From contig NZ_FXWZ01000002.1 of the NCBI RefSeq assembly GCF_900184225.1, positions 186,001-250,000 on the forward strand: a stretch of 64,000 nt of DNA, read 5' to 3'. The notes under the pieces were generated by a model, which made no database searches, was not told the origin of the DNA, and saw nothing but the letters and a program-made list of their open reading frames with translations. The stretch is from Brevibacterium ihuae. Lineage in GTDB: Bacteria; Actinomycetota; Actinomycetes; Actinomycetales; Brevibacteriaceae. Of this stretch, positions 36,709 through 47,874 are shown one piece after another; position 1 is the stretch's first letter, and the number at the start of each line of letters is the position of its first letter. Both the position numbers and the translations under genes were made by a program.

Positions 36709-38571
36709 ATGGCACCTCAGGTGAGCGAGTCCGCAGCCTCCCGGATCGCGGTCGCGTCGACGCCGCCGGAGCTCATTCGCAACTTCTGCATCATCGCGCA
36801 CATCGACCACGGCAAGTCGACCCTCGCCGACCGGATGCTGCAGATCACCGGGGTGGTGCAGCCGCGCGACATGCGCGCCCAGTACCTCGACCGCATGGAC
36901 ATCGAGCGCGAGCGCGGGATCACCATCAAGTCGCAGGCGGTGCGGATGCCGTGGGAGGCCGACGGCACGCCCTTCGCCCTCAACATGATCGACACCCCCG
37001 GCCACGTCGACTTCACCTATGAGGTGTCGCGCTCGCTCGCCGCCTGCGAGGGAGCCCTCCTCCTCGTTGACGCGGCGCAGGGCATCGAGGCCCAGACGCT
37101 CGCGAACCTCTACCTCGCGCTCGAGAACGACCTGACGATCATTCCGGTGCTCAACAAGATCGACCTGCCGGCCGCGCAGCCGGAGAAGTACGCCGAGGAG
37201 CTCGCCAACCTCATCGGGTGCGAGCCCGAGGAGTGCCTCCTCGTGTCCGGCAAGACCGGGGAGGGGGTCGAGGAGGTCCTCGACCGCATCGTCACCGACA
37301 TCCCGGCACCGCAGGGCGACGCCGACGCCCCGGCGCGCGCGATGATCTTCGACTCCGTCTACGACACCTACCGGGGCGTCGTGACCTACGTCCGCGTCGT
37401 CGACGGCAGCCTCGCCCCGCGCGAGAAGATCGCGATGATGTCGACCCAGGCCACCCACGAGCTCCTCGAGATCGGGGTGTCCTCCCCGGAGCCCACGCCC
37501 AGCCAGGGCCTCGGCGTCGGGGAGGTCGGCTACCTCATCACCGGCGTCAAGGACGTCCGCCAGTCGCGGGTCGGTGACACGGTGACCTCGGCCCGGACCC
37601 CGGCGACCGAGGCGCTCGGCGGGTACCAGGACCCCAAGCCGATGGTGTATTCGGGGCTGTTCCCGATCGACGGCTCGGACTACCCGGTGCTCCGCGATGC
37701 GCTCGACAAGCTCAAGCTCAACGACGCCGCGCTCGTCTACGAGCCGGAGACCTCGGTGGCACTCGGCTTCGGATTCCGCTGCGGGTACCTCGGGCTCCTC
37801 CACCTCGAGATCGTCCGCGAGCGCCTCGAGCGCGAGTTCGATCTCGACCTCATCTCCACCGCCCCGAGCGTGATCTACCACGTGACGATGGAGGACGGCA
37901 CCGAGCACGAGGTGACCAACCCCTCGGAGTTCCCCGACGGCAAAGTCCGCGAGGTCCGCGAGCCGATGGTGCGCGCCACCGTCCTCACCCCGGCCGACTT
38001 CGTCGGCGCCGTGATGGAGCTGTGCCAGTCGAAGCGCGGTCAGATGCAGGGCATGGACTACCTGTCCGAGGACCGGGTCGAGCTCCGCTACCGGATGCCG
38101 CTCGCGGAGATCGTCTTCGACTTCTTCGACCAGCTCAAGTCGCGCACCAAGGGCTACGCGTCCCTCGACTACGACAACGACGGCGAGGACGCGGCCGCGC
38201 TCGTGCGGGTCGACGTGCTCCTCCACGGCGATCCCGTCGACGCGTTCTCCTCGATCGTCCACAAGGACCGCGCCTACTCCTACGGCGTGATGATGGCCGG
38301 CAAGCTCAAGGACCTCATCCCGCGCCAGCAGTTCGAGGTGCCGATCCAGGCCGCGGTCGGCTCGCGCATCATCGCCCGCGAGACGATCCGCGCGATCCGC
38401 AAGGACGTGCTCTCCAAGTGCTACGGCGGCGACATCAGCCGCAAGCGCAAGCTGCTCGAGAAGCAGAAGGAGGGCAAGAAGCGGATGAAGATGGTCGGCC
38501 GGGTCGAGGTGCCGCAGGAGGCCTTCATCGCCGCGCTGTCCGCCGACGACTCGAAGTCGGAGAAGAAGTAG
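36709..38571 (+). CDS. lepA: Elongation factor 4 (LepA)
   Basis: LepA is a ribosome-bound GTPase that acts on stalled or mis-positioned ribosomes and in initiation. The G1 motif AHIDHGKST starts near residue 30. [16 protein letters not shown] and NKIDLP follow, and the LepA-specific C-terminal [22 protein letters not shown] is present. The 620-residue length is normal. The ATG at 36709 has GAAAGGGAACC upstream; the longer open frame before it is not coding. Confidence 0.97.
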   Translation: MAPQVSESAASRIAVASTPPELIRNFCIIAHIDHGKSTLADRMLQITGVVQPRDMRAQYLDRMDIERERGITIKSQAVRMPWEADGTPFALNMIDTPGHVDFTYEVSRSLAACEGALLLVDAAQGIEAQTLANLYLALENDLTIIPVLNKIDLPAAQPEKYAEELANLIGCEPEECLLVSGKTGEGVEEVLDRIVTDIPAPQGDADAPARAMIFDSVYDTYRGVVTYVRVVDGSLAPREKIAMMSTQATHELLEIGVSSPEPTPSQGLGVGEVGYLITGVKDVRQSRVGDTVTSARTPATEALGGYQDPKPMVYSGLFPIDGSDYPVLRDALDKLKLNDAALVYEPETSVALGFGFRCGYLGLLHLEIVRERLEREFDLDLISTAPSVIYHVTMEDGTEHEVTNPSEFPDGKVREVREPMVRATVLTPADFVGAVMELCQSKRGQMQGMDYLSEDRVELRYRMPLAEIVFDFFDQLKSRTKGYASLDYDNDGEDAAALVRVDVLLHGDPVDAFSSIVHKDRAYSYGVMMAGKLKDLIPRQQFEVPIQAAVGSRIIARETIRAIRKDVLSKCYGGDISRKRKLLEKQKEGKKRMKMVGRVEVPQEAFIAALSADDSKSEKK

Positions 38572-38582
38572 CCGACCCGGCC

Positions 38583-39092
38583 TCAGGCGCGACCGGCGAG
38601 CTGCTGGGCATAGGCCCAGCGGGAGTTGATCTCGGCGAGGATCCGCGCATCGCGCACCGGGACCGAGGAGGTGTAGCTCACGCCTGCGCCGGTGACGGTG
38701 ACGTCGACGTACCCGGTCGTGCGCTCCTCCTTGGCCAGCAGGAACAGCAGGCTGAAGAAGGTCAGGACGAAGAATCCGCCGATCGCCAGCGCGATCGCCC
38801 AGCCCGGGGTCGATCGCGTCGTCCATGTCCGGTCGGCGAGGAAGAAGCGCGCCTGGTGGAGGGGGATCGAGCCCGCCGGGGTGTGCACGCCGGTGCTCGT
38901 CACCGCGATGCCCGGGAAGTCGACGAACGGGATCTCCTCGTGCGCCGAGGTCAGCGGTCCGGTGTGCGGAACCTGCCCGTACCGGGACGTGTGCCAGGTG
39001 CGCGGACCCGAGATCCCCTGGTAGTCGGGCGGCATCGGCGTTCCCTGCGCCTCCTGCGCGGAGCGCGCGGACGGATCGTACGGAGCTGACAT
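38583..39092 (-). CDS. Single-pass membrane protein of unknown function
   Basis: I do not recognise this 169-residue protein. It is Pro/Ser-rich at the N-terminus and has one strong membrane helix near residues 98-120 (WAIALAIGGFFVLTFFSLLF). A soluble C-terminal domain of about 45 residues follows and ends in an amphipathic helix. The ATG at 39092 is preceded by GAGGAACGC. It is convergent with lepA and divergent from hemW. Confidence 0.7.
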   Translation of the reverse strand: MSAPYDPSARSAQEAQGTPMPPDYQGISGPRTWHTSRYGQVPHTGPLTSAHEEIPFVDFPGIAVTSTGVHTPAGSIPLHQARFFLADRTWTTRSTPGWAIALAIGGFFVLTFFSLLFLLAKEERTTGYVDVTVTGAGVSYTSSVPVRDARILAEINSRWAYAQQLAGRA

Positions 39093-39152
39093 GCGTTCCT
39101 CCCGAGGGGTGAGCGGTCCCACACATCATAGGCGTCCTCGGCGGTCGGGCGC

Positions 39153-40403
39153 ATGTGCCACGATGGAGGGATGCCCGCACAGCCCCCGGGGGAGACCCCA
39201 CCGCGCGACGGCGCCCTCCCCGCCTCCGCGGCGCACGGTGCCGAGGACCGCACCTTCAGCCTGTACGTCCACGTGCCCTACTGCCGCGTGCGCTGCGGCT
39301 ACTGCGACTTCAACACCTACACCGCCGAGGAGCTCGGCCCCGGAGCCTCGCGGGCGGACTTCCGCGACGGGATCCGGGCGGAGCTCGACCTCTCCGTCCG
39401 GGTGCTCGAACGGGCCGCGGTGCCCGGCAGACCGGTGGAGACGGTGTTCTTCGGCGGAGGGACCCCCACCCTGCTCCCGGCCGAGGTGCTCGCCGGGGTG
39501 CTCGACGACATCCGGGCGCGCTTCGACCTCGCACCCGGCGCGGAGATCACCACCGAGGCCAACCCCGACACCCTGAGCCCGGCCTACCTCGCGATCCTCG
39601 CGGCGGCCGGATTCACCCGGGTGTCGCTCGGCATGCAGTCGGCGGTGCCGCATGTGCTCGCCACCCTCGATCGGACGCACGACGCCGCCCGGATCCCCGA
39701 GGTCGTCGCCTGGGTCAAGGACGCCGGCCTCGACGTCAGCCTCGATCTCATCTACGGCACGCCGGGGGAGTCGCTCGCCGACTGGGAGACCACGGTGCGG
39801 GCGGCCGTCGGATGCGCGCCCGACCACGTGTCCGCGTACTCGCTCATCGTCGAGCCGGGAACCCGGATGGGGATGCAGGTGCGCCGCGGGGAGCTGCCCA
39901 TGCCCGACGACGACGACCTCGCCGACAAGTACGAGCTCGCCGAATCGCTCCTCGCTCCCGCCGGGTACGCCTGGTACGAGGTGAGCAACTGGGCCCGCGG
40001 GCCGGAGCACCGCTGCCGGCACAATCTCGCCTACTGGCGCAATGCGGACTGGTGGGGCTACGGGGCCGGGGCGCACTCGCACATCGGCGGCACGCGGTTC
40101 TGGAACGCCAAGCACCCGCGGGCCTGGGCGGACCGGCTGCGCGCGGGCGATTCGCCGGCGATCGGTCGGGAGGTGCTCGACGCGCCGGTCCGGGAGCTCG
40201 AGAGGATCATGCTCGCCGCCCGCATCGAGCACGGTCTCACGATCGCGTCGCTGCCGGCCGGGGCCCGCGCGACGGTGCAGGAGTTCGTCGCCGAGGGTCT
40301 GCTCGAGCGGTCCGCGGCCGAGGCCGGCCGCTGGGCGCCGACGCTACGCGGACGCCTCCTCGCCGACGCGATGGTCCGCAGGCTCGCCGATCACCTGGGG
40401 TGA
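39153..40403 (+). CDS. hemW: HemW-type radical SAM protein
   Basis: A 416-residue member of the radical SAM coproporphyrinogen-dehydrogenase-like family. HemW is now seen as a haem chaperone rather than the HemN enzyme. The cluster motif C44-x3-C48-x2-C51 lies in YCRVRCGYCDF, FFGGGTPTLLP follows, then RHNLAYWRNADWWGYGAGAHS near 290. The start is uncertain: ATG 39153 is the first, while ATG 39171 directly follows a GGAGGG too close to serve it. hrcA and dnaJ lie about 3 kb downstream, a common actinobacterial linkage. Confidence 0.92.
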   Translation: MCHDGGMPAQPPGETPPRDGALPASAAHGAEDRTFSLYVHVPYCRVRCGYCDFNTYTAEELGPGASRADFRDGIRAELDLSVRVLERAAVPGRPVETVFFGGGTPTLLPAEVLAGVLDDIRARFDLAPGAEITTEANPDTLSPAYLAILAAAGFTRVSLGMQSAVPHVLATLDRTHDAARIPEVVAWVKDAGLDVSLDLIYGTPGESLADWETTVRAAVGCAPDHVSAYSLIVEPGTRMGMQVRRGELPMPDDDDLADKYELAESLLAPAGYAWYEVSNWARGPEHRCRHNLAYWRNADWWGYGAGAHSHIGGTRFWNAKHPRAWADRLRAGDSPAIGREVLDAPVRELERIMLAARIEHGLTIASLPAGARATVQEFVAEGLLERSAAEAGRWAPTLRGRLLADAMVRRLADHLG

Positions 40404-40419
40404 GGCGGCCCGCCCGGGA

Positions 40420-40752
40420 TCAACGGAAGAACGGGATCGCCGGGCGCAGACGGAGAACCGTGCCGGTGAACCCCGCGGCGGCTGCCGCGATCTCGGCGAC
40501 GGTCCAGTAGAGCACGAAGAGGAGCGAGGGGAGCAGGAGGAGCGCGGCGCGCCCGTCGGTTGCCTCGGCGAGGGCGGCGACGACCATGCCGACGACGAAG
40601 ACATAGGTCACGGCGGCGAGGGCGACGGTGATGACGAGGTTGAGCGACTGCCGGCAGTGCTCCCTGACGAAGGGCGATGCACGCCGACCGTAGGCGTAGT
40701 ACATGATCACCGGGGCGAGGGCACCGAGGACGAGGGCGGTGAGGAGATGCAT
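40420..40752 (-). CDS. DUF4870-type membrane protein, possibly N-terminally broken
   Basis: A 110-residue membrane protein with three hydrophobic segments and the SPFVREHCRQSLN motif shared with the two genes upstream. The similarity continues beyond the only ATG: in-frame codons upstream read LWRADSTETTVAG, matching the YWQADPDERQMA of the neighbour, but no ATG, GTG or TTG is present before the preceding stop at about 41038. The gene therefore seems to have lost its native start, or begins at this internal Met without a clear ribosome site. Confidence 0.6.
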   Translation of the reverse strand: MHLLTALVLGALAPVIMYYAYGRRASPFVREHCRQSLNLVITVALAAVTYVFVVGMVVAALAEATDGRAALLLLPSLLFVLYWTVAEIAAAAAGFTGTVLRLRPAIPFFR

Positions 40753-40897
40753 CGATCCGGCGACCGTCGTCTCGGTGGAGTCGGCGCGCCACAGTCCCTT
40801 CCCGCGCGAACCGTACGCCGCCTCGGGGATGAACCGGGAATCGAACGGCCCCCGCCGGCGGCGGAGCCGGTGCGAATCCGCTGGGCGGGCGCGCTCG

Positions 40898-41422
40898 TCA
40901 CCGGATGAACTCGATGACGAGCGGGATGCGGTACCCCGCTCCCTCGTTCGCCTTGACGCACGCGATGATCTCGAAGGCGGCGAGGGCCAGCAGCGGGAGG
41001 AGCGCGGCGTAGACGATGACGAAGCCGAGCCCGAAGGTCACGAGCGCGAGGACGAAGCCGAGGATGCCGGACACGATGAATCCCGCGATCGTCCAGAGGA
41101 GATAGCTGATCTGGGCGTTGAGGGCATGGCGCGCATGATCGCGGATGAACGGCGACTCGTCCTTCTTGAGCACGAACAGCACGAGCGGCACGATGAATCC
41201 GGTGAGGAGGGCGCCGAGGTGGACGAACATCGCCATCTGGCGCTCGTCCGGATCGGCCTGCCAGTACCGGGCCGAACCCGGCCCGTGCGCGCCCACCGGA
41301 TGGGGCCCGGTCAGCGGGACGCCCGCCCGGGCGGATCCCGGCGGCGGCCGGTGGAATGGGGGCTGGGCATGCGCAGGCTGCTGCGGGGGAGGGACGTGTC
41401 CGTGCGGGTGCGGGTGTGCCAT
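40898..41422 (-). CDS. DUF4870-type membrane protein
   Basis: A 174-residue protein with a His/Pro-rich N-terminal tail (about 50 residues) and three hydrophobic segments from residue 65. It has the family segments ERQMAMFVHLGALLTGF, DESPFIRDHARHALNAQ and EGAGYRIP. Function unknown. Its start region is duplicated in tandem upstream; the duplication moved the GAGAGGA ribosome site next to an out-of-frame copy of the start, leaving the true ATG at 41422 with only GGA before it. Confidence 0.75.
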   Translation of the reverse strand: MAHPHPHGHVPPPQQPAHAQPPFHRPPPGSARAGVPLTGPHPVGAHGPGSARYWQADPDERQMAMFVHLGALLTGFIVPLVLFVLKKDESPFIRDHARHALNAQISYLLWTIAGFIVSGILGFVLALVTFGLGFVIVYAALLPLLALAAFEIIACVKANEGAGYRIPLVIEFIR

Positions 41423-41469
41423 GGGGAATCCGGGGGAGGGACGTGTCCGTGCGGGTGCGGGTGTGCCAT
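41311..41469 (-). other. Out-of-frame upstream ORF created by a tandem duplication
   Basis: The distal copy of the duplicated start region gives ATG 41469 with a GAGAGGA site. It encodes 52 residues in a different frame and ends inside the DUF4870 coding region. If translated it would compete with or couple to the true start. Confidence 0.5.
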
Positions 41470-41477
41470 GGGGAATC
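41384..41477. repeat. Perfect 47-bp tandem duplication
   Basis: The units 41384-41430 and 41431-41477 are identical and each carries the start codon and first 13 codons of the DUF4870 gene. 47 is not a multiple of three, so the copies are out of frame with each other. Confidence 0.95.
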
Positions 41478-41552
41478 CTCTCGAGGGGCCGGGACGAGGA
41501 CGCGCCCCGCTCCGGGGTTCGGCGCGGGGCGCGTGCGGTGGGTCGGATCAGG

Positions 41553-42278
41553 TCACTTGACCATGTCGGCCTTCATCGGGATCCGGTACCCCTCGCCCTT
41601 GTTCGCGGCGACGGCAGCGATGATCTCGAAGATCGCGTAGACGATCGCCGGGATGAAGGCGAGCCAGATCGTGAAGATGCCGATGATGACGAACATCAGC
41701 GGGATGCTGATGAGCATGATGCCGTACATGAGGATGGCGTTCATGATCTGCGCGTTGAGCGACTGGCGTGCGTGCTCGCGGACGAAGGCGGACTCGTCCT
41801 TCTTCATGATGAACATGATGAGCGGCATGATCCAGCCGATGAGGAGGGTGCCGATGTGCGTCCACATCGCCGCCGAGCGCTCGGCCTCGGTGGGCTGCCA
41901 GAACTGTGCGGAGCCGGCGCCGTAGGCGTGCGGGGGCAGCGGGTGGCGCAGGCCCGGGCCCGGAGGCCGGCTCTGCTGCATCCCGCCCATCGCCGGCCGG
42001 CCGTAGGGCTGCTGGCCGTAGGACTGCGGCTGGGAGCCGTAGGGCTGCTGCGGCTGGGACCCGTATGCCGGCCCGCCCTGGGGCTGGGATCCGTACGCGG
42101 GTCCGCCCTGCGGCTGCGAACCGTACGGCTGCTGCGGTTGGGAGCCGTAGGGCTGCTGGGGCTGGGATCCGTACGCGGGTCCGCCCTGCGGCTGCGAGCC
42201 GTAGGGCTGCTGCTGGCCGGAGGTGTAGGTGGGGGGCATGGGTCGGCCGGGATCCTGGCCGTAGGGCTGCTGCGACAT
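41553..42278 (-). CDS. DUF4870-type membrane protein with Gln/Pro/Tyr-Gly repeats
   Basis: A 241-residue protein whose first ~110 residues are a low-complexity tail of QPYGSQP- and [14 protein letters not shown] repeats. The DUF4870-like membrane domain follows: [34 protein letters not shown], two more helices and EGYRIPMK. Function unknown; the tail probably lies in the cytoplasm as a disordered arm. AAGGAAG is eight bases before the ATG. It is the first of three paralogues read in the same direction. Confidence 0.8.
   Translation of the reverse strand: MSQQPYGQDPGRPMPPTYTSGQQQPYGSQPQGGPAYGSQPQQPYGSQPQQPYGSQPQGGPAYGSQPQGGPAYGSQPQQPYGSQPQSYGQQPYGRPAMGGMQQSRPPGPGLRHPLPPHAYGAGSAQFWQPTEAERSAAMWTHIGTLLIGWIMPLIMFIMKKDESAFVREHARQSLNAQIMNAILMYGIMLISIPLMFVIIGIFTIWLAFIPAIVYAIFEIIAAVAANKGEGYRIPMKADMVK
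41990..42215 (-). repeat. Imperfect coding repeats ([17 protein letters not shown])
   Basis: Degenerate tandem units encode the Gln/Pro/Tyr/Gly-rich tail of the DUF4870 protein. The DNA units are similar enough to expand or contract by slippage. Confidence 0.75.
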
Positions 42279-42423
42279 GCGGGGAACTTCCTTTCCGAAG
42301 CGGCGCGCACGGATGCGGTACGGTCCTACGCTATGCCACCGCGCCTCTCGGCGCATGCCCCGGGTGTTCCGATTCGGCCACACCGGCGGTCGGCCGGGCG
42401 GTCCGGGGGACCGGCGACCGGCC

Positions 42424-43293
42424 TCAGCCCGCCTCCGGATCCACCGTGACGAAGTCGATGAGCTCCTCGACCCGACCGGAGAGCGCCGGGTCGACGTCGG
42501 CGATCGTCGACACCGAGCGGAGTATCCGCTGCCAGGCGCGGGCCACGTCGCGGTGGTCGCGGGCCGGCCAGCCGATCCGCCGCAGCACGCCGGTCTTCCA
42601 GTCCTCGCCGCGCGGCACCGCGGGCCAGGCCGGGATCCCCACCACGGCGGGACGCACCGCCTGCCAGATGTCGACGTAGGGGTGGCCGATGACGTGCACC
42701 ACCCCGGCGAAGCGCGGATCCCGGGTCACCGCATCGGCGATGCGCATCTCCTTCGTTCCCGCGACGAGGTGATCGGCCAGGATCCCCACGCGGTGGTCCC
42801 GGTCGGGTGCGAACTCCGCGAGCTTCGCGGCGACGTCGTCGAGCCCGCCGAGCGGCTCGACGACGACCCCCTCGACCCGCAGGTCGTCGCCCCAGATCTT
42901 CTCGACGAGCTCGGCGTCGTGCTTGCCCTCGACCCAGATCCGGGAGCCGCGCGCCACCCGGGCGCGGGCCTCGGGCACGGCCACCGAGCCCGAGGCGGTC
43001 CTCCGGGGCGCGCGGGTGCGCGGTGCGGGGCGGACGAGCCGCACGGGAGCGCCGTCGATGAGGTATCCGGGGCCCAGCGGGAACGGGCGGGACCGACCGC
43101 GCCGGTCCTCGAGATGGACGACGTGCCCGGCGGTCGTCTTCTCGAAGCCGACGACGGCTCCGACCCAGCCGCTCTCCGCATCCTCGACGACGAGGCCGGG
43201 GGCGACGGGCACCTCGCGCGATTCCGGGCGTCGGCGGCTCCGGGGCGAGGAGGCCGACAGCACATCGCGGCCGTAGGGGTCGTGGTAGGTCAT
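42424..43293 (-). CDS. DUF3097 family protein
   Basis: A 289-residue actinobacterial protein of the DUF3097 family. The conserved core runs from [22 protein letters not shown] near residue 118 through [14 protein letters not shown] to [14 protein letters not shown] and [13 protein letters not shown]. The [12 protein letters not shown] and LADHLV acidic segments are reminiscent of a TOPRIM fold, hinting at nucleic-acid action, but no function is known. It is divergent from hrcA. Confidence 0.85.
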   Translation of the reverse strand: MTYHDPYGRDVLSASSPRSRRRPESREVPVAPGLVVEDAESGWVGAVVGFEKTTAGHVVHLEDRRGRSRPFPLGPGYLIDGAPVRLVRPAPRTRAPRRTASGSVAVPEARARVARGSRIWVEGKHDAELVEKIWGDDLRVEGVVVEPLGGLDDVAAKLAEFAPDRDHRVGILADHLVAGTKEMRIADAVTRDPRFAGVVHVIGHPYVDIWQAVRPAVVGIPAWPAVPRGEDWKTGVLRRIGWPARDHRDVARAWQRILRSVSTIADVDPALSGRVEELIDFVTVDPEAG

Positions 43294-43356
43294 CCGGCCA
43301 CTGTAGACGGCGAACGGCGGGATGCGCGGGAGGTCGGCGCGGGGGCGGCGCCGGTT

Positions 43357-43386
43357 TTGGGGGTCGTCGGCACTCCGGCGTAGGAT
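43357..43386 (+). promoter_or_regulatory. hrcA promoter
   Basis: TTGGGG (43357-43362), 18 bp, then TAGGAT (43381-43386) fit a vegetative promoter whose start site would fall within the CIRCE element. Confidence 0.55.
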
Positions 43387-43412
43387 TGGCACTCGAATCG
43401 TCGGAGTGCCAG
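43386..43412 (+). promoter_or_regulatory. CIRCE operator
   Basis: TTGGCACTC-N9-GAGTGCCAG matches the HrcA-binding CIRCE consensus (TTAGCACTC-N9-GAGTGCTAA) with an intact 8-bp palindrome. It lies 10 bases before the hrcA start, so HrcA autoregulates this operon. Confidence 0.93.
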
Positions 43413-43422
43413 AAGGGGGAGC

Positions 43423-44436
43423 GTGATGAATGACGGCCGCCGCGCCCGCGTGCTGCGGGCGATCGTCGAGGACTACGTCGCCACCAACGAACCCGTCGGC
43501 TCCAAGGCGCTCGTCGAGCGCCACGGGCTCCAGGTCTCCTCGGCCACGATCCGCAACGACATGGTCGCGCTCGAGCAGGAGGGCCTCATCGCCCAGCCCC
43601 ACACCTCGGCCGGGCGGATCCCGACGGACAAGGGCTACCGGATGTTCGTCGACCGGCTCGACGAGGTCAAGCCGCTGTCGGCGGCGGAGAAGCGGGCGAT
43701 CGCCCGGATCATCGAGCGGCCCGTCGACATCGACGACATGCTCGACCGGACCGTGCGGCTCCTCGCCTCGCTCACCCACCAGGTCGCCGTCGTCCAGTAC
43801 CCGATGGCGACGACCTCCCGGGTCAAGCACCTCGAGTTCGTCGACATCGCTCCGCACCGGCTCCTCGTCGTCCTCATCACCGACTCCGGGCAGGTCGAGC
43901 AGCGCATCGTCGACACCGGGGCCCCGCTCGGGGAGACGGAGATCGCGCTGCTCCGCGACGCCTTCAACGATGCGCTCGACCGGGTCCGACTCGACCGGGT
44001 CGCGGCGGCATGCGAATCGGCGGCGGTGCCGCCGGTGCTGCGCGACACCGCCGCGGCGATCGGCGAGGTCATCAGCGATCTCGCCCGCTCGACCCGGCAG
44101 GACCGGCTCGTCATGGCCGGGACGGCGAACCTCGCCCGCTCCGGCCGGGACCTCGGCGCCCACATCGGCCCCCTGCTCGAGGCGTTCGAGGAGCAGGTCG
44201 TCCTGCTCAAGCTGCTGACCTCGATGGTCGCCGAGACCGGCCGGGTGAGCGTGCGCATCGGGCGGGAGAACCCGGTCGAGTCGTTCGCCGGCACCTCGGT
44301 CGTGGCGACCGGCTACGGCACCGACGACTCCGAGGCCAAGCTCGCCGTGCTCGGCCCCACCCGCATGGACTACCCGACCACGATGGCCGCAGTGCGCGCC
44401 GTCGCCAAGTACGTCTCCGTCATCCTCTCGGAATAG
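43423..44436 (+). CDS. hrcA: Heat-inducible transcription repressor HrcA
   Basis: HrcA represses chaperone genes through CIRCE until heat stress titrates GroEL. The winged-helix N-terminus has [35 protein letters not shown] in consecutive blocks (residues 38-75). The GAF-like dimerisation domain and the C-terminal [22 protein letters not shown] are complete. GTG 43423 or ATG 43426 may start; AAGGGGGAG precedes both. The downstream dnaJ begins 13 bases later and is probably under the same control. Confidence 0.97.
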   Translation: MMNDGRRARVLRAIVEDYVATNEPVGSKALVERHGLQVSSATIRNDMVALEQEGLIAQPHTSAGRIPTDKGYRMFVDRLDEVKPLSAAEKRAIARIIERPVDIDDMLDRTVRLLASLTHQVAVVQYPMATTSRVKHLEFVDIAPHRLLVVLITDSGQVEQRIVDTGAPLGETEIALLRDAFNDALDRVRLDRVAAACESAAVPPVLRDTAAAIGEVISDLARSTRQDRLVMAGTANLARSGRDLGAHIGPLLEAFEEQVVLLKLLTSMVAETGRVSVRIGRENPVESFAGTSVVATGYGTDDSEAKLAVLGPTRMDYPTTMAAVRAVAKYVSVILSE

Positions 44437-44449
44437 CAAAGGACCTCGC

Positions 44450-45565
44450 GTGAGCGATCACTACGCAACCCTCGGCGTCGAACGCGACGCCACCCCCGAC
44501 GAAATCAAGAAGGCCTACCGCAAGCTCGCCCGAAAGCTCCACCCCGACGTCAACCCGGGGCACGAGACCGAGTTCAAGGAGGTCGCCGTCGCCTACGAGA
44601 TCCTCTCGGATCCGAACAAGCGGAGGAACTACGACCTCGGCGGCTCGGGCTCCGGGCAGGGCTTCGGCGGAGGCGACTTCGGCGGCTTCTCCGACCTGTT
44701 CGAGACCTTCTTCGGCGGAGGCATGGGCGGCGGCCGTCCGCAGCCGGCCTCCCGCCGCCGCCGCGGCAAGGACGCGCTCATCGAGGTCGAGATCGACCTC
44801 GAGACCGCCGTGTTCGGCGGCACCGAGACCATCGAGATCGTCACCGCCGAGGCCTGCGGGACCTGCGACGGTGAGGGCGCCCGGCCGGGCACCTCGGCGG
44901 AGACCTGCTCCCTGTGCCACGGCACCGGCAGCATCCAGCAGATGACCCGCACCCTGCTCGGGCAGATGGTGACGAACCAGACCTGCAACAACTGCGGCGG
45001 CTACGGCACCCGCATCACCGACCCGTGCACGAACTGCGGCGGCGACGGCCGCGTGCGCGCCGAGCGCTCGCTGCCCGTCCGGGTCCCCGCCGGGGTGTCC
45101 GACGGCGTGCGCATCAAGCTCGCCGGCCAGGGTGAGGTGGGTCCCGGCGGCGGTCCGGCCGGCGACCTCTACCTCGAGATCTCCGTCGCCGACCACCCGG
45201 TGTTCACCCGCGACGGCGACCACCTCCGCTGCACCCTCACCGTGCCGATGACCGCGGCCGCGCTCGGCTCCGCGGTCCGGCTCGAGACCTTCGACGGCAC
45301 GCAGACGATCGAGATCGAGGCCGGGCTGCAGTCCGGCACGGTCAAGCGGCTCGCCGGGCTCGGCGCCACCCGCCTGCGGCACGGTTCGCGCGGGGACCTC
45401 CTCGTCACCGTCGTCGTCCAGACGCCGGCCAAGCTCGACTCCCGACAGCGCGAGCTGCTCGAGCAGCTCGCCGAGGCCCGCGACGAGGTCGAGCCCGAAG
45501 CGCTCGTCGGAGAGCCCTCGAAGAGCCGCTTCAGCAGGATCCGCGAACGGTTCGCCGGCCGGTGA
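44450..45565 (+). CDS. dnaJ: Chaperone protein DnaJ
   Basis: Hsp40 co-chaperone that delivers clients to DnaK and stimulates its ATPase. The J domain (residues 1-65) has the HPD motif in KLHPDVN. A Gly/Phe-rich linker with [20 protein letters not shown] in parts follows. Then come four zinc motifs [24 protein letters not shown] and CTNCGGDG, and the C-terminal substrate domain. The 371-residue length is usual. It is the hrcA-linked copy (often called DnaJ2 in actinobacteria). AAAGGACC precedes the GTG start. rsmE overlaps its stop by four bases. Confidence 0.97.
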   Translation: MSDHYATLGVERDATPDEIKKAYRKLARKLHPDVNPGHETEFKEVAVAYEILSDPNKRRNYDLGGSGSGQGFGGGDFGGFSDLFETFFGGGMGGGRPQPASRRRRGKDALIEVEIDLETAVFGGTETIEIVTAEACGTCDGEGARPGTSAETCSLCHGTGSIQQMTRTLLGQMVTNQTCNNCGGYGTRITDPCTNCGGDGRVRAERSLPVRVPAGVSDGVRIKLAGQGEVGPGGGPAGDLYLEISVADHPVFTRDGDHLRCTLTVPMTAAALGSAVRLETFDGTQTIEIEAGLQSGTVKRLAGLGATRLRHGSRGDLLVTVVVQTPAKLDSRQRELLEQLAEARDEVEPEALVGEPSKSRFSRIRERFAGR

Positions 45566-46341
45566 CGCTGCCCGTCTACCTCGCGGCGGATCTCGCCGGG
45601 GCCGCCCCGGGAGCGCGGCTCGACTGCGGTCCCGAGGTCGCCGGGCACGCGGTGCGGGTGCGCCGGATGCGGGTGGGGGAGTCCCTCCAGCTCGTCGACG
45701 GCCGCGGCCTGCGGATCACCGGCACCCTCGTCGAGGCCGCGCCGGATGCCCTCACGCTCGAGGTCGCCGCGGTCGCGCGCGAACCCGAGCCGGATCCCGC
45801 TCTCATCCTCATCCAGGCGCTCGCCAAGCAGGACCGCGACCTCCAGGCGATCGAGGCCGCGACCGAGGTCGGCGTCGACGGCGTGGTCCCCTGGGCCGCG
45901 CAGCGCTCGATCGCCGACTGGCCGGCGAAGAAGCACGCGAAGATGGCCCAGAAGTGGGAGAACACGCTCCGCGCGGCGACCCTGCAGGCACGCCGCAGCC
46001 GCGTGCCCGCACTCGAGGAGCTGCGGCGCGGCACCAGCCTCGTCGAGGCGATTCTGCCCGGCGACCACGTGCTCGTCCTCCACGAGGAGGCCGAGGCGCA
46101 CCTGCCCACCGGACTCGCACAGGCGCCCCGGGACGCCCGGCGGATCGTCCTCGTCGTCGGACCCGAGGGCGGGATCGCTCCGGAGGAGATCGCCGCCTGC
46201 ACCGCGACGGGAGCGGTGCCGGTGCGCCTCGGCGACACCGTGCTCCGCGCCTCCTCGGCCGGGCCCGTGGGACTGGCGCTGTGCCAGACCCTGCTCGGCC
46301 GCTGGGCCGACCCGCCCGCCGCCCCGGACCCGAACGGATAG
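45562..46341 (+). CDS. rsmE: 16S rRNA m3U1498 methyltransferase RsmE
   Basis: SPOUT-fold methyltransferase that modifies U1498 of 16S rRNA using SAM. The N-terminal PUA-like domain has [12 protein letters not shown]. The knotted C-terminal domain shows [40 protein letters not shown] and [16 protein letters not shown], all conserved SAM-site elements. The 259-residue length fits. The start overlaps dnaJ (GTGA). Confidence 0.95.
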   Translation: MTLPVYLAADLAGAAPGARLDCGPEVAGHAVRVRRMRVGESLQLVDGRGLRITGTLVEAAPDALTLEVAAVAREPEPDPALILIQALAKQDRDLQAIEAATEVGVDGVVPWAAQRSIADWPAKKHAKMAQKWENTLRAATLQARRSRVPALEELRRGTSLVEAILPGDHVLVLHEEAEAHLPTGLAQAPRDARRIVLVVGPEGGIAPEEIAACTATGAVPVRLGDTVLRASSAGPVGLALCQTLLGRWADPPAAPDPNG

Positions 46342-46344
46342 ACT
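46339..46344 (+). promoter_or_regulatory. -10 element for a leaderless phoH message
   Basis: TAGACT ends seven bases before GTG 46352 and overlaps the rsmE stop. No clear -35 is visible. The same hexamer at the same spacing precedes zapE. Confidence 0.45.
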
Positions 46345-46351
46345 GACGCCG

Positions 46352-47388
<1,037 letters not shown>

Positions 47389-47392
<4 letters not shown>

Positions 47393-47871
47393 GCGTCGAG
47401 ATCGGCAACGAGACCGAGCACGCGGTCGAGCTCATCGAGGTCGAGGCGCTCACCGCGCACGTCCTCGAGCAGATGGGCATCCATCCGGGCGCCGAGGTCT
47501 ACATCCGCTTCGCCTCGGAGGTGGCGATGAGCGAGCTCCACGTCGAGTGGATGGACCTGGCCGGCCCGACCGATGTCATGTCCTTCCCGATGGACGAGCT
47601 GCGCCCGGGGGACACCGACGCCGAGGGGGTGCTCGGGGACATCGTCATCTGCCCGTCCGTCGCGGCCGAGCAGGCGCAGCGGGCCGGCCACACCCTCCAC
47701 GACGAGATCCTCCTCCTCACCGTCCACGGCCTGCTCCATCTCATGGGGTACGACCACGCCGATCCCGAGCAGAAGGAGGAGATGTTCGGCCTCCAGCGAC
47801 ACCTCCTCCTCACCTGGTTCGCCGACCGGGAGCCGGGGCGCACCTCCGTCCCCGAACCCACGGAGGACTGA
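47389..47871 (+). CDS. ybeY: rRNA maturation endoribonuclease YbeY
   Basis: Zinc-dependent endonuclease involved in 16S rRNA 3' processing and 70S quality control. The signature HGLLHLMGYDH near residue 107 provides the three metal-binding histidines, and LGDIVICPSVA precedes it. The 160-residue length is normal. Start overlap GTGA with phoH; the CNNM-type gene follows after three bases. Confidence 0.96.
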
Positions 47872-47874
47872 CCG

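Noticed and set aside
40391..40792. Alternative GTG-started frame over the first DUF4870 gene with a good ribosome site
   Set aside because: Its product is Arg/Pro-rich without membrane segments; the homologous frame is the other one. It may mark a frameshift, but that could not be shown.
41990..42215. Regular repeats that at first sight resemble a CRISPR array
   Set aside because: Units are in frame, encode QPYGSQP-type residues within a DUF4870 protein, and have no unique spacers.
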